DNA of 64,000 bases, taken from JAGVPT01 sp963772165 (lineage in GTDB: Bacteria; Bacteroidota; Ignavibacteria; UBA10030; UBA8401). Below are positions 1 through 10,140 of the stretch, in pieces. The position numbers and the translations under genes are program-made. The notes below the pieces were generated by a model. That model searched no databases, was not told where the DNA came from, and was given only the letters and a program-made list of their open reading frames with translations. Where the stretch lies: NCBI GenBank assembly GCA_963772165.1, contig CAVYWA010000012.1, positions 186,001-250,000 on the forward strand, read 5' to 3'. Each line of letters begins with the position of its first letter. The first letter of the stretch is position 1.

Positions 1-41
1 TTGAAGAAGACTTCATAAACCAACATCAGGAGAGCATCACG

Positions 42-734
42 ATGAATTCACTTGTTCGCGCCGACAACCTTTCGAAAACGTATACGCTCGGTAAAACCAA
101 AGTGCCGGCACTGCAGAGTCTGACGCTGGAAATAGCGGAAGGGGAGTTCACGTCAATTTCCGGACCGTCCGGAAGCGGGAAGACGACGCTGCTGAATATC
201 CTCGGGCTTCTTGATTCGCCGACTACGGGCCAAGTGTTCCTCGAAGGGTCGGAAGTCAAATACAACGGTTTGACGAATCTTCATCGCGTCCGTCTTGAGA
301 AGCTGGGATTTATCTTTCAGACGTTTAACCTCATCCCCGTTCTTACGGCGTACGAAAATGTTGAGTATCCCCTGCTGCTCACAAAAAAATCTGCATCGGT
401 GCGCAAAGACCGCGTTGAACGGGCGTTGAAGGATGTGAAACTCTGGGAACACCGCGGCCATAAACCGAATGAACTCTCCGGCGGTCAACGACAACGCGTC
501 GCCATTGCACGTGCACTTGTCAACAGCCCCAGGATTGTCCTTGCCGACGAGCCTACGGCGAACATCGATTCGGTGACGTCGTCGGAAATACTCGATTTGA
601 TGCGGACGCTCAACGATGAAGAGAAGGTCACGTTCCTCTTTTCCACTCACGACCCGCTTGTGCTGAAGTACGCAAGGAGAGTGGTAAAGCTTCACGACGG
701 GATGCTGATCAACGGCCAACAACAGCTCACATAG
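42..734 (+). CDS. LolD/MacB-like ABC transporter ATP-binding protein
   Basis: A 230-residue ATPase of the MacB/LolD exporter family, which powers an FtsX-type permease at the inner membrane to move lipoproteins or other periplasmic cargo. Visible motifs are Walker A GPSGSGKTT (residues 41-49), the Q-loop in IFQTFNLIP (about 91-99), the ABC signature LSGGQRQ (145-151), Walker B IVLADE (165-170) and the H-loop STHD (201-204). The ATG is preceded by AGGAGAG at 28-34 with 7-base spacing. The permease starts 11 bases after the stop, so the two form a unit. The window opens with a short in-frame tail ending in TAA at 18, possibly the end of an upstream gene. Family assignment is firm; the cargo cannot be read from sequence. 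Confidence 0.93.
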   Translation: MNSLVRADNLSKTYTLGKTKVPALQSLTLEIAEGEFTSISGPSGSGKTTLLNILGLLDSPTTGQVFLEGSEVKYNGLTNLHRVRLEKLGFIFQTFNLIPVLTAYENVEYPLLLTKKSASVRKDRVERALKDVKLWEHRGHKPNELSGGQRQRVAIARALVNSPRIVLADEPTANIDSVTSSEILDLMRTLNDEEKVTFLFSTHDPLVLKYARRVVKLHDGMLINGQQQLT

Positions 735-745
735 GAGAACAACGC

Positions 746-1973
746 ATGTTCAAGTTTATCAAGCTCGCAACAAAGAATGTCTTCCGAAATCGCCGCAGGA
801 CGATCATCACCGGATTGGTACTCGTCTTCGGCGCAACAGCGCTCATCCTCGCAGGCGGGTTCATTTCGTTTTCTTTCAGAGGGTTGAGCGAATCGACAAT
901 CCGGGGGCAACTGGGGCATATCCAGCTGTACACCGAAAGAAGCGCTGCAGCGCGAAGAGGAACGGCCGCTCGAGCTCGGCCTCGACAGCATTGATGCCTT
1001 AAAGAAAAAGGTGCTCGTCCAGGACCACGTTCGCTTTACGATGGCCCGGATAGAGTTCATGGGATTGATTTCCAACGGCGATAAATCGGCGGCCTTCCTG
1101 GGCAGAGGCGTAGAGCCGGAGAAAGAAACGAAACTGGCCGGGTTTGCGCTTGCCGTCGACACGGGAAAATTTTTGGGTGAGAATCCCGCAAACGCTCAGG
1201 AAAGCGAAGTGATCCTTGCACGGGGACTGGCAAAATCCATGAAAGCGAAGATCGGCGATTATCTCACGTTGATGACGACAACCTCGAAGGGAGCGTTGAA
1301 TGCGATGGACGTGAAAGTGGCGGGCGTCTATTCAACCGGCATACCGGAGTACGACGAACGCGCGCTCATGGTGAGCCTTCCGACAGCTCAGATGCTGTTA
1401 AACTCTCAAAAGGTTTCCAAGCTCGTCGTCGTGCTCGATGAAACGGACAAGACCGAGGAAGTTGCATCGCGGCTGGAGCAGCTTCTTCCGGGAATCAAGG
1501 CAAAGCGCTGGTTTGAGATGGCGACATTCTATAACGCGGTCGTTCGCCTCTACAATGCGATCTTCGGTTTCCTCGGCGTCATCATATTTGTGATTGTGGT
1601 GTTGAGCAGTTCAAATACTATGATGATGTCCATTTTTGAGCGGACAAGGGAAATCGGGACTCAGCTTGCTGTCGGGACATCTCCTCTTCGGCTTATGATC
1701 AACTTTCTTTATGAAGGCTTGATCGTCGGTGTTTCCGGCGGAGGCATTGGGCTCATCATTGCCCTCCTCTTTGCGACCGTGATCAATGCGTCGGGGATCC
1801 TCATGCCCGCTCCGCCGGGCGGCACGCGGGGATATCCCCTCATCGTCGATTTGGTTCCGTCGATCTTCGCCGGTGTTTTCCTTCTTATAACAGTGACCAC
1901 GGTTATCGCCACGATTTTTCCTGCTTACAAAGCGTCGCGCTTAAAGATCGTGGATGCGCTCGGACATGTCTGA
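746..1973 (+). CDS. FtsX/MacB-like ABC transporter permease (one frameshift)
   Basis: An ABC-3 type permease of about 409 residues. An N-terminal membrane segment follows the FRNRRRT stretch, then comes a periplasmic MacB_PCD-like domain. The C-terminal FtsX domain has three membrane segments, beginning near the RTREIGTQLAVGTS motif. The reading frame breaks near 936-941. Removing one A from a GAAAGAAG run joins LGHIQLYTE to EALQREEERPLE and restores one protein, so this looks like a homopolymer sequencing error and not decay. It pairs with the ATPase immediately upstream and with the LolA-like and barrel genes downstream, suggesting lipoprotein or envelope-component export. The substrate is unknown. 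Confidence 0.85.
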
Positions 1974-1991
1974 TTAAAAAAGGAGAAAAGA

Positions 1992-2744
1992 TTGAAAAAG
2001 GTATTGCAATCTATCATCATCGCACTGCTGACAGGCGCCGCTTTCGCGCCGCTGCACGGGCAAAGCGATACGAAACTGACGGGAGATGAAATCCTGCGGC
2101 TCTCCGACGCGAACCGGAATGGCTGGAATTCGTACTCGGTCACAACGACGATCTTGAATTACGAAGATAATGAGCTGAAGGAGGAAGGCCTCTTCGAAGT
2201 GAGCATCAAAGGAATGGACAAGACTCTCGTGAAATTCATGAATGCTGACGTCAAGGGAGAATATCTGCTGATGGTCGAAGACGACATGTGGATTTATATG
2301 CCGAATACTCGCAAACCGATTCGCATCACTCCGCTCCAACGGCTGATGGGGAACGCGTCGAACGGCGATGTCGCCCGAACACGGTATGCCGAAGATTATT
2401 CGGCAAAAGTGATCAAGGAAGAGCCGGTCGATGGCGTCGCCTGTTACGTCTTAGAGCTCAATGCAAAACGGGACGGCGCCACCTATAAGAGAATCGATTA
2501 CTGGGTCGAGAAGGAAACAAAACACCCCAAAAAAGCCGAGATGTACCTCCTTTCCGGCAAGCATTTTAAGTCGATCACCTTCGACCGGTATGAGGAGACT
2601 GCGGGAAGAGTGCTGCTCAGCCAGATGACAATCATCGACAGGCTTCGCGAAGGAAGAACGACGGTGATGAAATACGCGGCGTACGCCGAAAAGGAAATGC
2701 CGGAGAAATATTTTAACAAAGACTATCTGGAGAAACTGCGGTGA
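1992..2744 (+). CDS. LolA-like outer-membrane lipoprotein-sorting protein
   Basis: A 250-residue protein with an N-terminal signal peptide (hydrophobic stretch ending near HGQS). Its body resembles the LolA-like/TP_0789 family: the half-barrel pattern DDMWIYMPNTRKPIRI followed by DYSAKVIKEEPVDG and a long C-terminal strand region. Proteins of this family sit in the periplasm and are commonly encoded next to MacB-type ABC exporters or RND proteins. The start is a TTG at 1992 with AGGAG at 1981-1985 just upstream. The stop TGA overlaps the ATG of the next gene (TGATG at 2742-2746), which implies translational coupling. Role inferred: carrier or accessory factor for the upstream ABC exporter. 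Confidence 0.8.
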   Translation: MKKVLQSIIIALLTGAAFAPLHGQSDTKLTGDEILRLSDANRNGWNSYSVTTTILNYEDNELKEEGLFEVSIKGMDKTLVKFMNADVKGEYLLMVEDDMWIYMPNTRKPIRITPLQRLMGNASNGDVARTRYAEDYSAKVIKEEPVDGVACYVLELNAKRDGATYKRIDYWVEKETKHPKKAEMYLLSGKHFKSITFDRYEETAGRVLLSQMTIIDRLREGRTTVMKYAAYAEKEMPEKYFNKDYLEKLR

Positions 2745-4023
2745 TGCCGCCGTCAAGAATATTTCTGATCTTCGCTGCATCCTGTTTCATACGAATAGAA
2801 GCTGCCGGGCAGGAACTCCAATACCGGTTTTCGATCGTCGATGAGGGAACACTCTCGAAACTCAATCTCACAACTCCGCTCAACGACCGAAACCTTATCC
2901 TGCCCCAGCCCGTTCAGGGCAACGATGCGATCTCGAACCTTTTTCTGGGCTACGGTGGTTTGTCTACATCGCTGAACCTCAGCGCTCTTTCGAACAACCT
3001 CAGCACGCCGGACTATAATTATTCGATCCGCGAGCTCTCCTACGACCTTTCTTTATCGGATAACCTGGATATGACGGTGGGGAGAAAGATTTTAAAGTGG
3101 GGGCCCGGATATGCTTTCAATCCAACCGGCGTCGTTGAGCCGCAGCGTTCTCCTTCGGACCCACAGACCGGCTCGGCCAGAACGTCGGGCCTACGCTCAT
3201 TTCCATGAACGCATTTTTCGGCAAGACCTCGCTGACGCTCGTATATTTAAACGATGCTCAATTTGAATCGGGCGCTTTCCATTGGGGCGAGCACGACTAC
3301 GCGATGCGTGCCTACACATTTCTTAATGGACTCGACCTCTCGGGAATACTTCACTACAGACAAGGCGACCGGCTGGAGGCCGGAACAAATTGGTCGTACG
3401 TCATCGGCGAGAACCTCGAGCTGCACGGCGAATTTTTGGCAAAGAAGGGGTCGTCAACTTTGTACCACGAGATTCTGTCGTCCGACAACCCGGACCAGAT
3501 ATTTTCTTCGTACCCATATACGGCGCGGTTCGACAACTCAAGCGAAATTTTTTACAAACTTCTTCTTGGAGAACAATACACATTCGAGAACGGCGTCAAT
3601 ATCGCAATTGAATACTACCGAAATATGGAAGGATTGAGCAAATCGGAATGGAATCAATGGATGAAGTTTGTTAACTTTCAGAACGGCATCCAGCAGGGTT
3701 CGATTCTCGTCCCGCCGGAAATGGTCGGCCCGTCGCGGAACAATCTTCTCTGGGCACTTCAAACCCTTTCCCCGCGCGGCACGATGCGCGATTATCTTTT
3801 CGGACGCGAATATTACTCCGACGGCAATTGGAGCTTTGAATTCATCCAGCTCATGAACGGAGACGATGCGAGCGTTGTTCTCTTGCCGACGGTGTCGTAC
3901 AGGATATCACAATTTTTCTCGGTGTATGTCCGTTTCACCTCATTCCTCGGGAAAAGCGATTCGGAGTACGGTGCGCTTTTCACGAAGAACAGCACCAACC
4001 TGGGAATCCAATTTCAACTATGA
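2744..4023 (+). CDS. Predicted outer-membrane beta-barrel protein (one frameshift)
   Basis: A protein of about 426 residues with a signal peptide (FLIFAASCFIRIEAAGQ) and alternating amphipathic strands throughout, including SELSYDLSLSDN-like repeats and an aromatic-ended C-terminus, as expected for an outer-membrane barrel. I cannot name its family. The frame breaks near 3160: adding one C to the GGACCC run joins PQRSPSDP to TDRLGQNVGPTLISMN and gives one continuous barrel. It is translationally coupled at both ends: TGATG with the LolA-like gene before it and ATGA (4020-4023) with the histidine kinase after it. The context suggests an outer-membrane partner of the ABC/LolA-like system. Confidence 0.65.
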
Positions 4024-5054
4024 AAAAACAGGACCTTCTTCGCACATTTTATTTCTGTCTCATCATCACGGTCATCATCGCCGCGGGTTTCATATACAAT
4101 TTCCCTGCGAATTGGGCGGGGGCTTTGTACAGCTCATTCATCTTCTCGATGTGCATCGGTTATTCGATCCATTTTCTCATGAATTTCTTTTCACCCCGCG
4201 TTTCAAAATTCGGAAAGATCGTGAGGAATTCGATATTTTTCCTTTTGTTCCTGCTCGGAGGACTCATCGGCTCCGAGGTGGGAATCGGGATCGAAGCTCT
4301 CGCACTCGGATACAGATTTTCATGGCGCGACCAGATTCCTCTCCTGTCGATGAACTTTGTTCTCGCTGCCCTTTTCGGCACACTCGCTGTGGTCTATTAC
4401 ACTCTTAGGGCAAACGCCGAGCGCATGGCTACACAGCTCAAGGAAAAAGAATTGAACGAAGAACGGCTCACGCGGATAAAAATGGAAGCGGAGCTGCAGG
4501 CCCTGCAGGCAAAGATCAATCCTCATTTTCTCTTCAACACGCTTAATTCCATTGCGAGCCTCATTTCGGAGAATCCGAAGGCAGCAGAATCGACGGTGGA
4601 GAAATTGTCGGAACTCTTCCGCTATACTCTCAAGAGCGCCGAAAAAAGCCTGGTGAGCATCGGCGAAGAACTCGATATCGTACGAACGTATCTAGAAATC
4701 GAAAAGGTTAGGTTCGGCGAAAGGCTTCAGTACGACATCACCTGCGACGACGCCATCCGCGAATTCACGATACCGGCGCTCATAATCGAGCCGCTGGTAG
4801 AAAACAGCATCAAACACGGCATCGCTTCCGAAATCCTCGGGGGAAAAATTACCGTTGAGGCCATAAAGGCCGATGGGAACTGTCTCATCTCGGTGATTGA
4901 CAATGGAAAGGGGATAAGCAACGACGGCAACGTTAACGGGTTCGGATTGAGAAGCGTCGAAGAACGATTGAAGCTGCGGTACGGCGCATCGTCGTCCCTG
5001 CGATTGATACCGGACGGGCGCACTCATTTTTTGATCACGATCCCACTTTCATAA
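4020..5054 (+). CDS. LytS/YehU-type sensor histidine kinase
   Basis: A 344-residue kinase with four predicted membrane segments in the first 130 residues, a short coiled coil (about 135-162), a His_kinase domain and a C-terminal HATPase. The phosphoacceptor histidine is H169 in the hallmark KINPHFLFNTLN. N-box-like IEPLVENSIKHG and G-box DNGKGIS and GFGLRSVEERL follow. It has no recognisable extracellular sensor domain, so the stimulus may be sensed within the membrane. It overlaps the preceding barrel gene by ATGA and lies 9 bases before its cognate LytTR regulator. Family is certain; signal and targets are unknown. Confidence 0.92.
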   Translation: MKKQDLLRTFYFCLIITVIIAAGFIYNFPANWAGALYSSFIFSMCIGYSIHFLMNFFSPRVSKFGKIVRNSIFFLLFLLGGLIGSEVGIGIEALALGYRFSWRDQIPLLSMNFVLAALFGTLAVVYYTLRANAERMATQLKEKELNEERLTRIKMEAELQALQAKINPHFLFNTLNSIASLISENPKAAESTVEKLSELFRYTLKSAEKSLVSIGEELDIVRTYLEIEKVRFGERLQYDITCDDAIREFTIPALIIEPLVENSIKHGIASEILGGKITVEAIKADGNCLISVIDNGKGISNDGNVNGFGLRSVEERLKLRYGASSSLRLIPDGRTHFLITIPLS

Positions 5055-5063
5055 GGACGTGCC

Positions 5064-5810
5064 ATGCATCTTCGGGCTATTGTTGTCGATGACGAAGAAC
5101 TCGCCCGCAAGCGTTTGCGAAAAATGCTCCTGAGTTATGAAGAGCATGTGGAGGTGGTGGGCGAAGCGGAGAACGGACAGGAGGCCGTAGAGACAATTGA
5201 AAATCTCCGTCCCGATCTCATTTTCCTCGACGTTCAGATGCCCGGCTTTGACGGGTTCGAAGTTGTCCGGCGCCTCCGGTTCAAGCCCCTCATCGTCTTT
5301 ACCACTGCCTACGATGAGTATGCCCTGAAGGCATTTGAAGAAAACTCCGTCGATTATCTCCTCAAGCCGATCGAGCAGAAACGTCTGGACAAAGCCATCG
5401 AGAAACTCAAGCGAGTCTATTCGTCTTCCGAACCAAACATCGACGAGAACGTCAAACGGCTCCTTTCCCAACTGGCATCGTCCCCGCTGAAACGGCTGCA
5501 AGTGAAATCCGGCGACAAAATCCTCCTTATCGATATCGACAACGTTACCTACTTCGAGGCAAAAGATAAGTACACGTTTCTCCATACCGTTGAGCATGAA
5601 CACATTGTTGAGCCGACACTCGCCGAATTAGAAGAGAAGCTGGACAAGCTGACATTCGTGCGTATTCATCGTTCGGCTATTGTGAACATTAACTATGTTC
5701 GTGAGATGGTGAAATGGTTTGGAGGAAAATACAAAGTTCGCCTCAAAGACAAGCAGGGGTCGGAGCTTGTTGTCAGCCGTGGGTACGTCGATCGAATCCG
5801 GGCTCTTTAA
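5064..5810 (+). CDS. LytTR-family response regulator
   Basis: A 248-residue regulator with an N-terminal receiver domain and a C-terminal LytTR DNA-binding domain. The acidic pocket is VVDDEE (residues 7-12), the phosphoacceptor is D56 in IFLDVQMP, and FTTAYDEYALKAFEENSVDYLLKP supplies the conserved Thr and Lys. The LytTR part starts near residue 140 and contains the typical VRIHRSAIVN and VSRGYVDRI motifs. It follows the LytS-type kinase directly and should be its partner. About 200 bp without a gene separate it from the GH31 gene, so it may control the envelope module, the carbohydrate genes, or distant targets. Confidence 0.93.
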   Translation: MHLRAIVVDDEELARKRLRKMLLSYEEHVEVVGEAENGQEAVETIENLRPDLIFLDVQMPGFDGFEVVRRLRFKPLIVFTTAYDEYALKAFEENSVDYLLKPIEQKRLDKAIEKLKRVYSSSEPNIDENVKRLLSQLASSPLKRLQVKSGDKILLIDIDNVTYFEAKDKYTFLHTVEHEHIVEPTLAELEEKLDKLTFVRIHRSAIVNINYVREMVKWFGGKYKVRLKDKQGSELVVSRGYVDRIRAL

Positions 5811-6016
5811 GAATAATAGTCGAAAGGGGGAATCTTCCGAAAACGCATGTCTCAACGCCAACTTGCATTTCAAAGAAAACCTTCGTAAAGTTTGTCCCCA
5901 GCGGCAGGCAGAAGCTTTTGACTCCACGCCCGAAAAAACTTCCATAGGACTCGCGCGAGGTGTTCTGAAAAAAAAATGCACCGTTTGGCAACACATTACA
6001 TAGACAGGTCGTTAAA

Positions 6017-8836
6017 ATGAAAAATCACGGCATTTTTCACGTAGCGTTGCTCCTTTTACTATTAAGCTCTCTCTGCCCGACAATTCATGCACAAGTAACG
6101 AGAATCAAAAATGGAGCCGAGTTGAGGGCTCCCGACCTCAACGTTAGGGTTCAGTTCTACGATGGGAACATTGTTCGGGTAATAAAATGGTGTACCGGGG
6201 GAACCGACGCAAAATTGAGCCTGGCAGTGATCAAAGACTCAATTCCCGAACTTGGAATCAAAGTAGAGCAGGACAGCACTGCAATACTTTTGACATCGCC
6301 GAGACTTTCAGTAAGAGTGTCCACGTCCGGTGGTAACATTGAGTACCTGACATTGGACAAAAAAACTATCCTGCAAGAAAAAGGGGGAGCCTCGTTCACC
6401 CCCGTTGTGTACAGCTCCGATTCCGGTTTTACCGTTCAACAAAATTTTCAACTTACACCCGATGAAGGAATCTATGGACTCGGACAATTCCAGTCCGGCT
6501 GGTTCAACTACCGCGGAAAGAAAGTCGTACTGGTGCAATCCAATACCGAGGATGCCAACCCATTCCTTGTCTCGACAAAAAACTACGGGATTCTCTGGGA
6601 CAATTATTCCAAAACAGTTTTTGAAGATAACGAACGAGGTGCTTCGCTTTGGTCGGATGTCGGCAACAATGTTGATTATTATTTTGTGTTCGGCGACAAC
6701 ATGGACGGTGTCATCTCGGGTTATCGCGAGCTCACGGGAAAAGCCCCGATGTATGGGAAATGGGCATACGGCTACTGGCAGAGTAAAGAGCATTACGCCA
6801 CCCAGGCCGAAGTGCTGGCAGTCGCAGAGAAGTACCGTGAGTTGAAAATGCCTATCGACAACATCATCCAGGATTGGGATTACTGGAACGGGGCCGCAAA
6901 CTGGGGGGGGATGTTTTTTGATACAACGCTTTATCCCAGGCCAAAAGAAATGTGCGACCGGCTTCATGAAATGCATTTTCACATCATCATTTCCATATGG
7001 CCTGCGCTGGGTCCAAAGACCCCGGTTTATGCCGATATGGAACGGCATGGATTCCTTTACAAGCCGGTAGGCTGGGCAGGGTTCAAATACTACGATGCAT
7101 ACAATCCGGAAGCAAATGAACTCTATTGCAAATATCTCACGAACGGTCTCTACTCGCAGGGCCTCGACGGGTGGTGGATCGATTCTTCCGAACCCGATGT
7201 CGTCAACGCGACGACGATTGAGTCGAGCGAGTATGAATTGAAAAAAATGGGGAGGAATTTCCGCGGCTCGTGGGCGCGCTACCTTAACGGCTTCCCGCTG
7301 GCCATGACGTCGGACGTCTACAAGAACTGGCGAAACCAAACTTCCGACCGCCGCGCGTATATTTTAACGCGATCGATGTTTGCCGGCCAGCAGCGCAACG
7401 CGGCGACGACCTGGACGGGCGATATCGGTGCAAGCTGGGAGATTTATCGCAATCAAATTTCCGCCGGCATCAATCATTGTATGTCGGGGATCCCGTACTG
7501 GACATTCGACATCGGCGGCTTTGTGCTCGGCGCCTATGGCGGTCTTTTCATGAACGGGGGAAAAGATCCGGCCTACCAGGAATTGTACGCGCGGATGTTC
7601 CAGTTCGGTGCGTTCTCCCCCATTTTCCGGTCACACGGCTCGGAGACTCCGCGCGAGATGTGGGAGATGGGCGAATTCACTCAACCGATCCTCAAGGCGG
7701 ACAACCTTCGCTACCGCCTGATGCCCTATATCTATTCACTGGCATGGATGGTGACAAACAACGATTACACCATGATGCGAGGACTCCCGATGGATTTCCC
7801 CGCAGATAAAAAAACGTATTCCATCGACGACCAGTTTATGTTCGGCCCCTCGATAATGGTCTGCCCGGTGACCGCATATATGTATCATCGTCCTCCCGAA
7901 CCGAGTGTGTTGATGGGGCCGGAGTACTTCAAAACAAATGACGGGACACCGGGCTTGCGGGCAAAATATTACAAAGACGCCGGTCGGAAAGTTTTGAGCA
8001 AAGAAACCATCGACCGTAACATCGATCTCGTTTGGTACACGGGACGTCCCGACTATGCAACCGATTCGATGTATGCGATCCAGTGGTCGGGAAAACTTGT
8101 GCCGAAAGAAACGGGCAAGCATCAATTTCATTTGGTGAGCTACGACCCAAAACGCATCATCCTTAACGGCGATACGTTACGAATGGTCTACACGAGTGTT
8201 GAACAATATACTGAGCCGGTTGAACTGATTGCGGGGAAAGAATACAATTTTGTCGTTGAAACCGAAAACAATTCCACCGGGGCGGCGAAAATGCGGCTCT
8301 TCTGGAAGACTCCTTCGATTTTTGCCAAGGAGGGGATAAACGAGAAAAAAGAAAAGACCAGAGTGACGTATCTTCCCGACCGGCAACAATGGTACGATTT
8401 CTGGACGGGAAACGTTTTAGAGGGAGGGAAAACAATTAACGCTGACGCACCGATCGACAAGATTCCTTTGTTTGTCAAAGCCGGGTCGATCATCCCCATG
8501 GGACCATTCCTGCAATACTCCACAGAGAAACCTGCAGACCCGATCGAACTTCGTATTTACGCCGGCGCCGATGCTCGTTTCACTCTGTATGAAGATGAAA
8601 ACGACAATGACAATTATGAAAAGGGAATTTACTCAACGATCGATTTTATATGGAACGATGCCAAAGGCCGGCTTACGATCGCCGACCGCAACGGCGAATT
8701 TCCCGGCATGCTGAAGGAGCGGACAATAAACGTTGTGCGAGTGGGACGCGACCGCGGAATAGGACTGAACATCACTGATCGATGCGACAAAGTTGTCAGC
8801 TATCGCGGTAAGGAAATCACGGTAGACCTGAAATGA
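6017..8836 (+). CDS. GH31 alpha-xylosidase-like enzyme with PA14 insert
   Basis: A 939-residue secreted GH31 enzyme with a signal peptide (cleavage near TIHAQ) and an N-terminal GH31 beta-sandwich. The catalytic barrel has the nucleophile D389 in WWIDSSEPD and the acid/base D469 in TWTGDIG. A PA14-like beta-sandwich (about 643-770) is inserted after the barrel, followed by the C-terminal beta domains. Its length and PA14 module resemble the secreted alpha-xylosidases of xyloglucan systems in Cellvibrio and Bacteroides, so removal of alpha-xylosyl units is the likely job; alpha-glucosidase activity is the alternative. It is the only plus-strand enzyme in the carbohydrate block and converges with the CE2-type esterase gene. 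Confidence 0.85.
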   Translation: MKNHGIFHVALLLLLLSSLCPTIHAQVTRIKNGAELRAPDLNVRVQFYDGNIVRVIKWCTGGTDAKLSLAVIKDSIPELGIKVEQDSTAILLTSPRLSVRVSTSGGNIEYLTLDKKTILQEKGGASFTPVVYSSDSGFTVQQNFQLTPDEGIYGLGQFQSGWFNYRGKKVVLVQSNTEDANPFLVSTKNYGILWDNYSKTVFEDNERGASLWSDVGNNVDYYFVFGDNMDGVISGYRELTGKAPMYGKWAYGYWQSKEHYATQAEVLAVAEKYRELKMPIDNIIQDWDYWNGAANWGGMFFDTTLYPRPKEMCDRLHEMHFHIIISIWPALGPKTPVYADMERHGFLYKPVGWAGFKYYDAYNPEANELYCKYLTNGLYSQGLDGWWIDSSEPDVVNATTIESSEYELKKMGRNFRGSWARYLNGFPLAMTSDVYKNWRNQTSDRRAYILTRSMFAGQQRNAATTWTGDIGASWEIYRNQISAGINHCMSGIPYWTFDIGGFVLGAYGGLFMNGGKDPAYQELYARMFQFGAFSPIFRSHGSETPREMWEMGEFTQPILKADNLRYRLMPYIYSLAWMVTNNDYTMMRGLPMDFPADKKTYSIDDQFMFGPSIMVCPVTAYMYHRPPEPSVLMGPEYFKTNDGTPGLRAKYYKDAGRKVLSKETIDRNIDLVWYTGRPDYATDSMYAIQWSGKLVPKETGKHQFHLVSYDPKRIILNGDTLRMVYTSVEQYTEPVELIAGKEYNFVVETENNSTGAAKMRLFWKTPSIFAKEGINEKKEKTRVTYLPDRQQWYDFWTGNVLEGGKTINADAPIDKIPLFVKAGSIIPMGPFLQYSTEKPADPIELRIYAGADARFTLYEDENDNDNYEKGIYSTIDFIWNDAKGRLTIADRNGEFPGMLKERTINVVRVGRDRGIGLNITDRCDKVVSYRGKEITVDLK

Positions 8837-8862
8837 TTGAGGCGAGCCAGGGTAGAAAGGAT

Positions 8863-8906
8863 GGATGAATTCTTCCGTCCAGGTACGCTGAGTCACCAAT
8901 TCATCC
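8863..8906. repeat. Inverted repeat between convergent genes
   Basis: A 9-bp perfect inverted repeat, GGATGAATT (8863-8871) and AATTCATCC (8898-8906), spans the junction of the convergent GH31 and esterase genes and reaches into the 3' end of the esterase. It could act as a shared transcription-stopping hairpin, but no U-tract follows on either strand, so a rho-independent terminator call is not supported. Confidence 0.35.
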
Positions 8907-10017
8907 TGAGCCTCATGGCGGGAATGATGATCTCCGCCATCTTTTCCATGCCCAGAACATTCGGATGACGGTCGCAGCCCCAGTCTGCGTCGGTCATCAT
9001 GCTTCGATTGATCTCGATAAAGAAAACATCTTGATATCTCCCCATCATTTTTTTCTGTTCCTCAACGACCTTTTTAATATATCCCGTGCACGGCTCGCCG
9101 ATCATCGGTCCGGAGAGACAGAACATGGTTACGCCGGGATACAGCGAGCGCACCCGTTCGATCAACTGAGCATAGGCACGTTGAAAGACGACGCTGTCGG
9201 GGTAGGGTTGAGTTGAAAAATCGTTCGTGCCAAGGTTAAGAACCACGGCCTGCGGAATCCATCGGCTGAAATTCCATTTCAGCGCCGAGTCGAAGAAACA
9301 GGTGCGGTCATAGAGAGCCGGCATCGGATTCGGCGATGTTCTATTGCTGTCGCCATAATTTCGGACAACGCCTCTTCCCGAATACGAGATCAGAAAATAT
9401 TCAGCATTGAACGCTCTTGCAGTGATCGAAGCATACGACATGCACGCATTCTCTGTTTGAGGACTGAAACGGCAACCGGCGCTATCTCCTTCAACTCCGT
9501 AACCGGAGGTAATGGAGTTGCCGATGAATTCAATCCTGCGATCCGGCCGTTTGTCCGGCGGCAAAAGCTTTCTTCCCCTGTCGAGAACGAATCCCATAAA
9601 TTCTCCTTTGCCGACAAGGGGCTCGGTACGTTTTTGAACCATGATTGTATGCGGGATCGAATCGGATAATTCCGATGCAACCTTATAGAGAGTCGTTACC
9701 GAATCTGTTATCAGCAGCCGCGGCGCGCGATTGTCAACAATAACAGCGTACTCGTTCTTATGGTCCGCCAACCGAAGAGAGCAGCTGGACCCCTCAAATC
9801 TCGCTTTAACCGAAACCCCCGCCCAATCAAATGCCACCTTTTTGGGATTGGTAAAATCGAATCGTCCCATATATTGGATGTTGGGATCATCGGAGTCGAT
9901 CATACCCGTGCTTTCTACTTCGTGTTTGGTAAAGTCGAAAGAACAACCGTCGAACTGCACTATGATGACACAACAGACGGCCAATTGAAGAAGCATTTTT
10001 CGCTTGAGTTTCAGCAT
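8893..10017 (-). CDS. CE2-type SGNH acetylesterase
   Basis: A 374-residue protein with an N-terminal jelly-roll of about 130 residues followed by an SGNH hydrolase domain, the layout of carbohydrate esterase family 2 (acetyl-xylan and acetyl-mannan esterases). Visible blocks are GNSIT with the serine at residue 168, the SGRG block, LNLGTND and the C-terminal DRHPN carrying the histidine. The hydrophobic N-terminus ends in FDGC, a possible but poor lipobox. I chose the ATG at 10017 because AAGGTG lies about 8 bases upstream; a longer reading would start at 10074. It follows the GH51 gene on the same strand. Role: deacetylation of hemicellulose at the cell surface or in the periplasm. Confidence 0.8.
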   Translation of the reverse strand: MLKLKRKMLLQLAVCCVIIVQFDGCSFDFTKHEVESTGMIDSDDPNIQYMGRFDFTNPKKVAFDWAGVSVKARFEGSSCSLRLADHKNEYAVIVDNRAPRLLITDSVTTLYKVASELSDSIPHTIMVQKRTEPLVGKGEFMGFVLDRGRKLLPPDKRPDRRIEFIGNSITSGYGVEGDSAGCRFSPQTENACMSYASITARAFNAEYFLISYSGRGVVRNYGDSNRTSPNPMPALYDRTCFFDSALKWNFSRWIPQAVVLNLGTNDFSTQPYPDSVVFQRAYAQLIERVRSLYPGVTMFCLSGPMIGEPCTGYIKKVVEEQKKMMGRYQDVFFIEINRSMMTDADWGCDRHPNVLGMEKMAEIIIPAMRLRMNW

Positions 10018-10039
10018 GATGATTACACCTTGGCGTATT

Positions 10040-10074
10040 GTGGAAAGGGCTTCAGAGTGAGCGGGCCTTTCCAC
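10040..10074. repeat. Hairpin in the GH51-CE2 spacer
   Basis: GTGGAAAGG (10040-10048) and CCTTTCCAC (10066-10074) form a 9-bp perfect stem in the 123-bp spacer between the GH51 stop and the CE2 start. The CE2 ribosome binding site lies just past it in transcription order. It could be a processing or attenuation hairpin. The T-run lies on the plus-strand side only, so it is not a terminator for these minus-strand genes. Confidence 0.3.
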
Positions 10075-10140
10075 TCTCCTCTTTTTTTGATGCCACTGAA
10101 AAGAAAGCTAGACCATGATATTGAGACACTGCCCGACGTG

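Noticed and set aside
42..1973. Macrolide efflux system MacAB
   Set aside because: No MacA-type membrane fusion protein is present. The LolA-like and barrel neighbours point to envelope transport, so only the ABC family is named.
6308..7339. A 343-codon open frame on the minus strand
   Set aside because: It lies fully antisense to the GH31 barrel, whose catalytic motifs are on the other strand; it is a codon-usage shadow.
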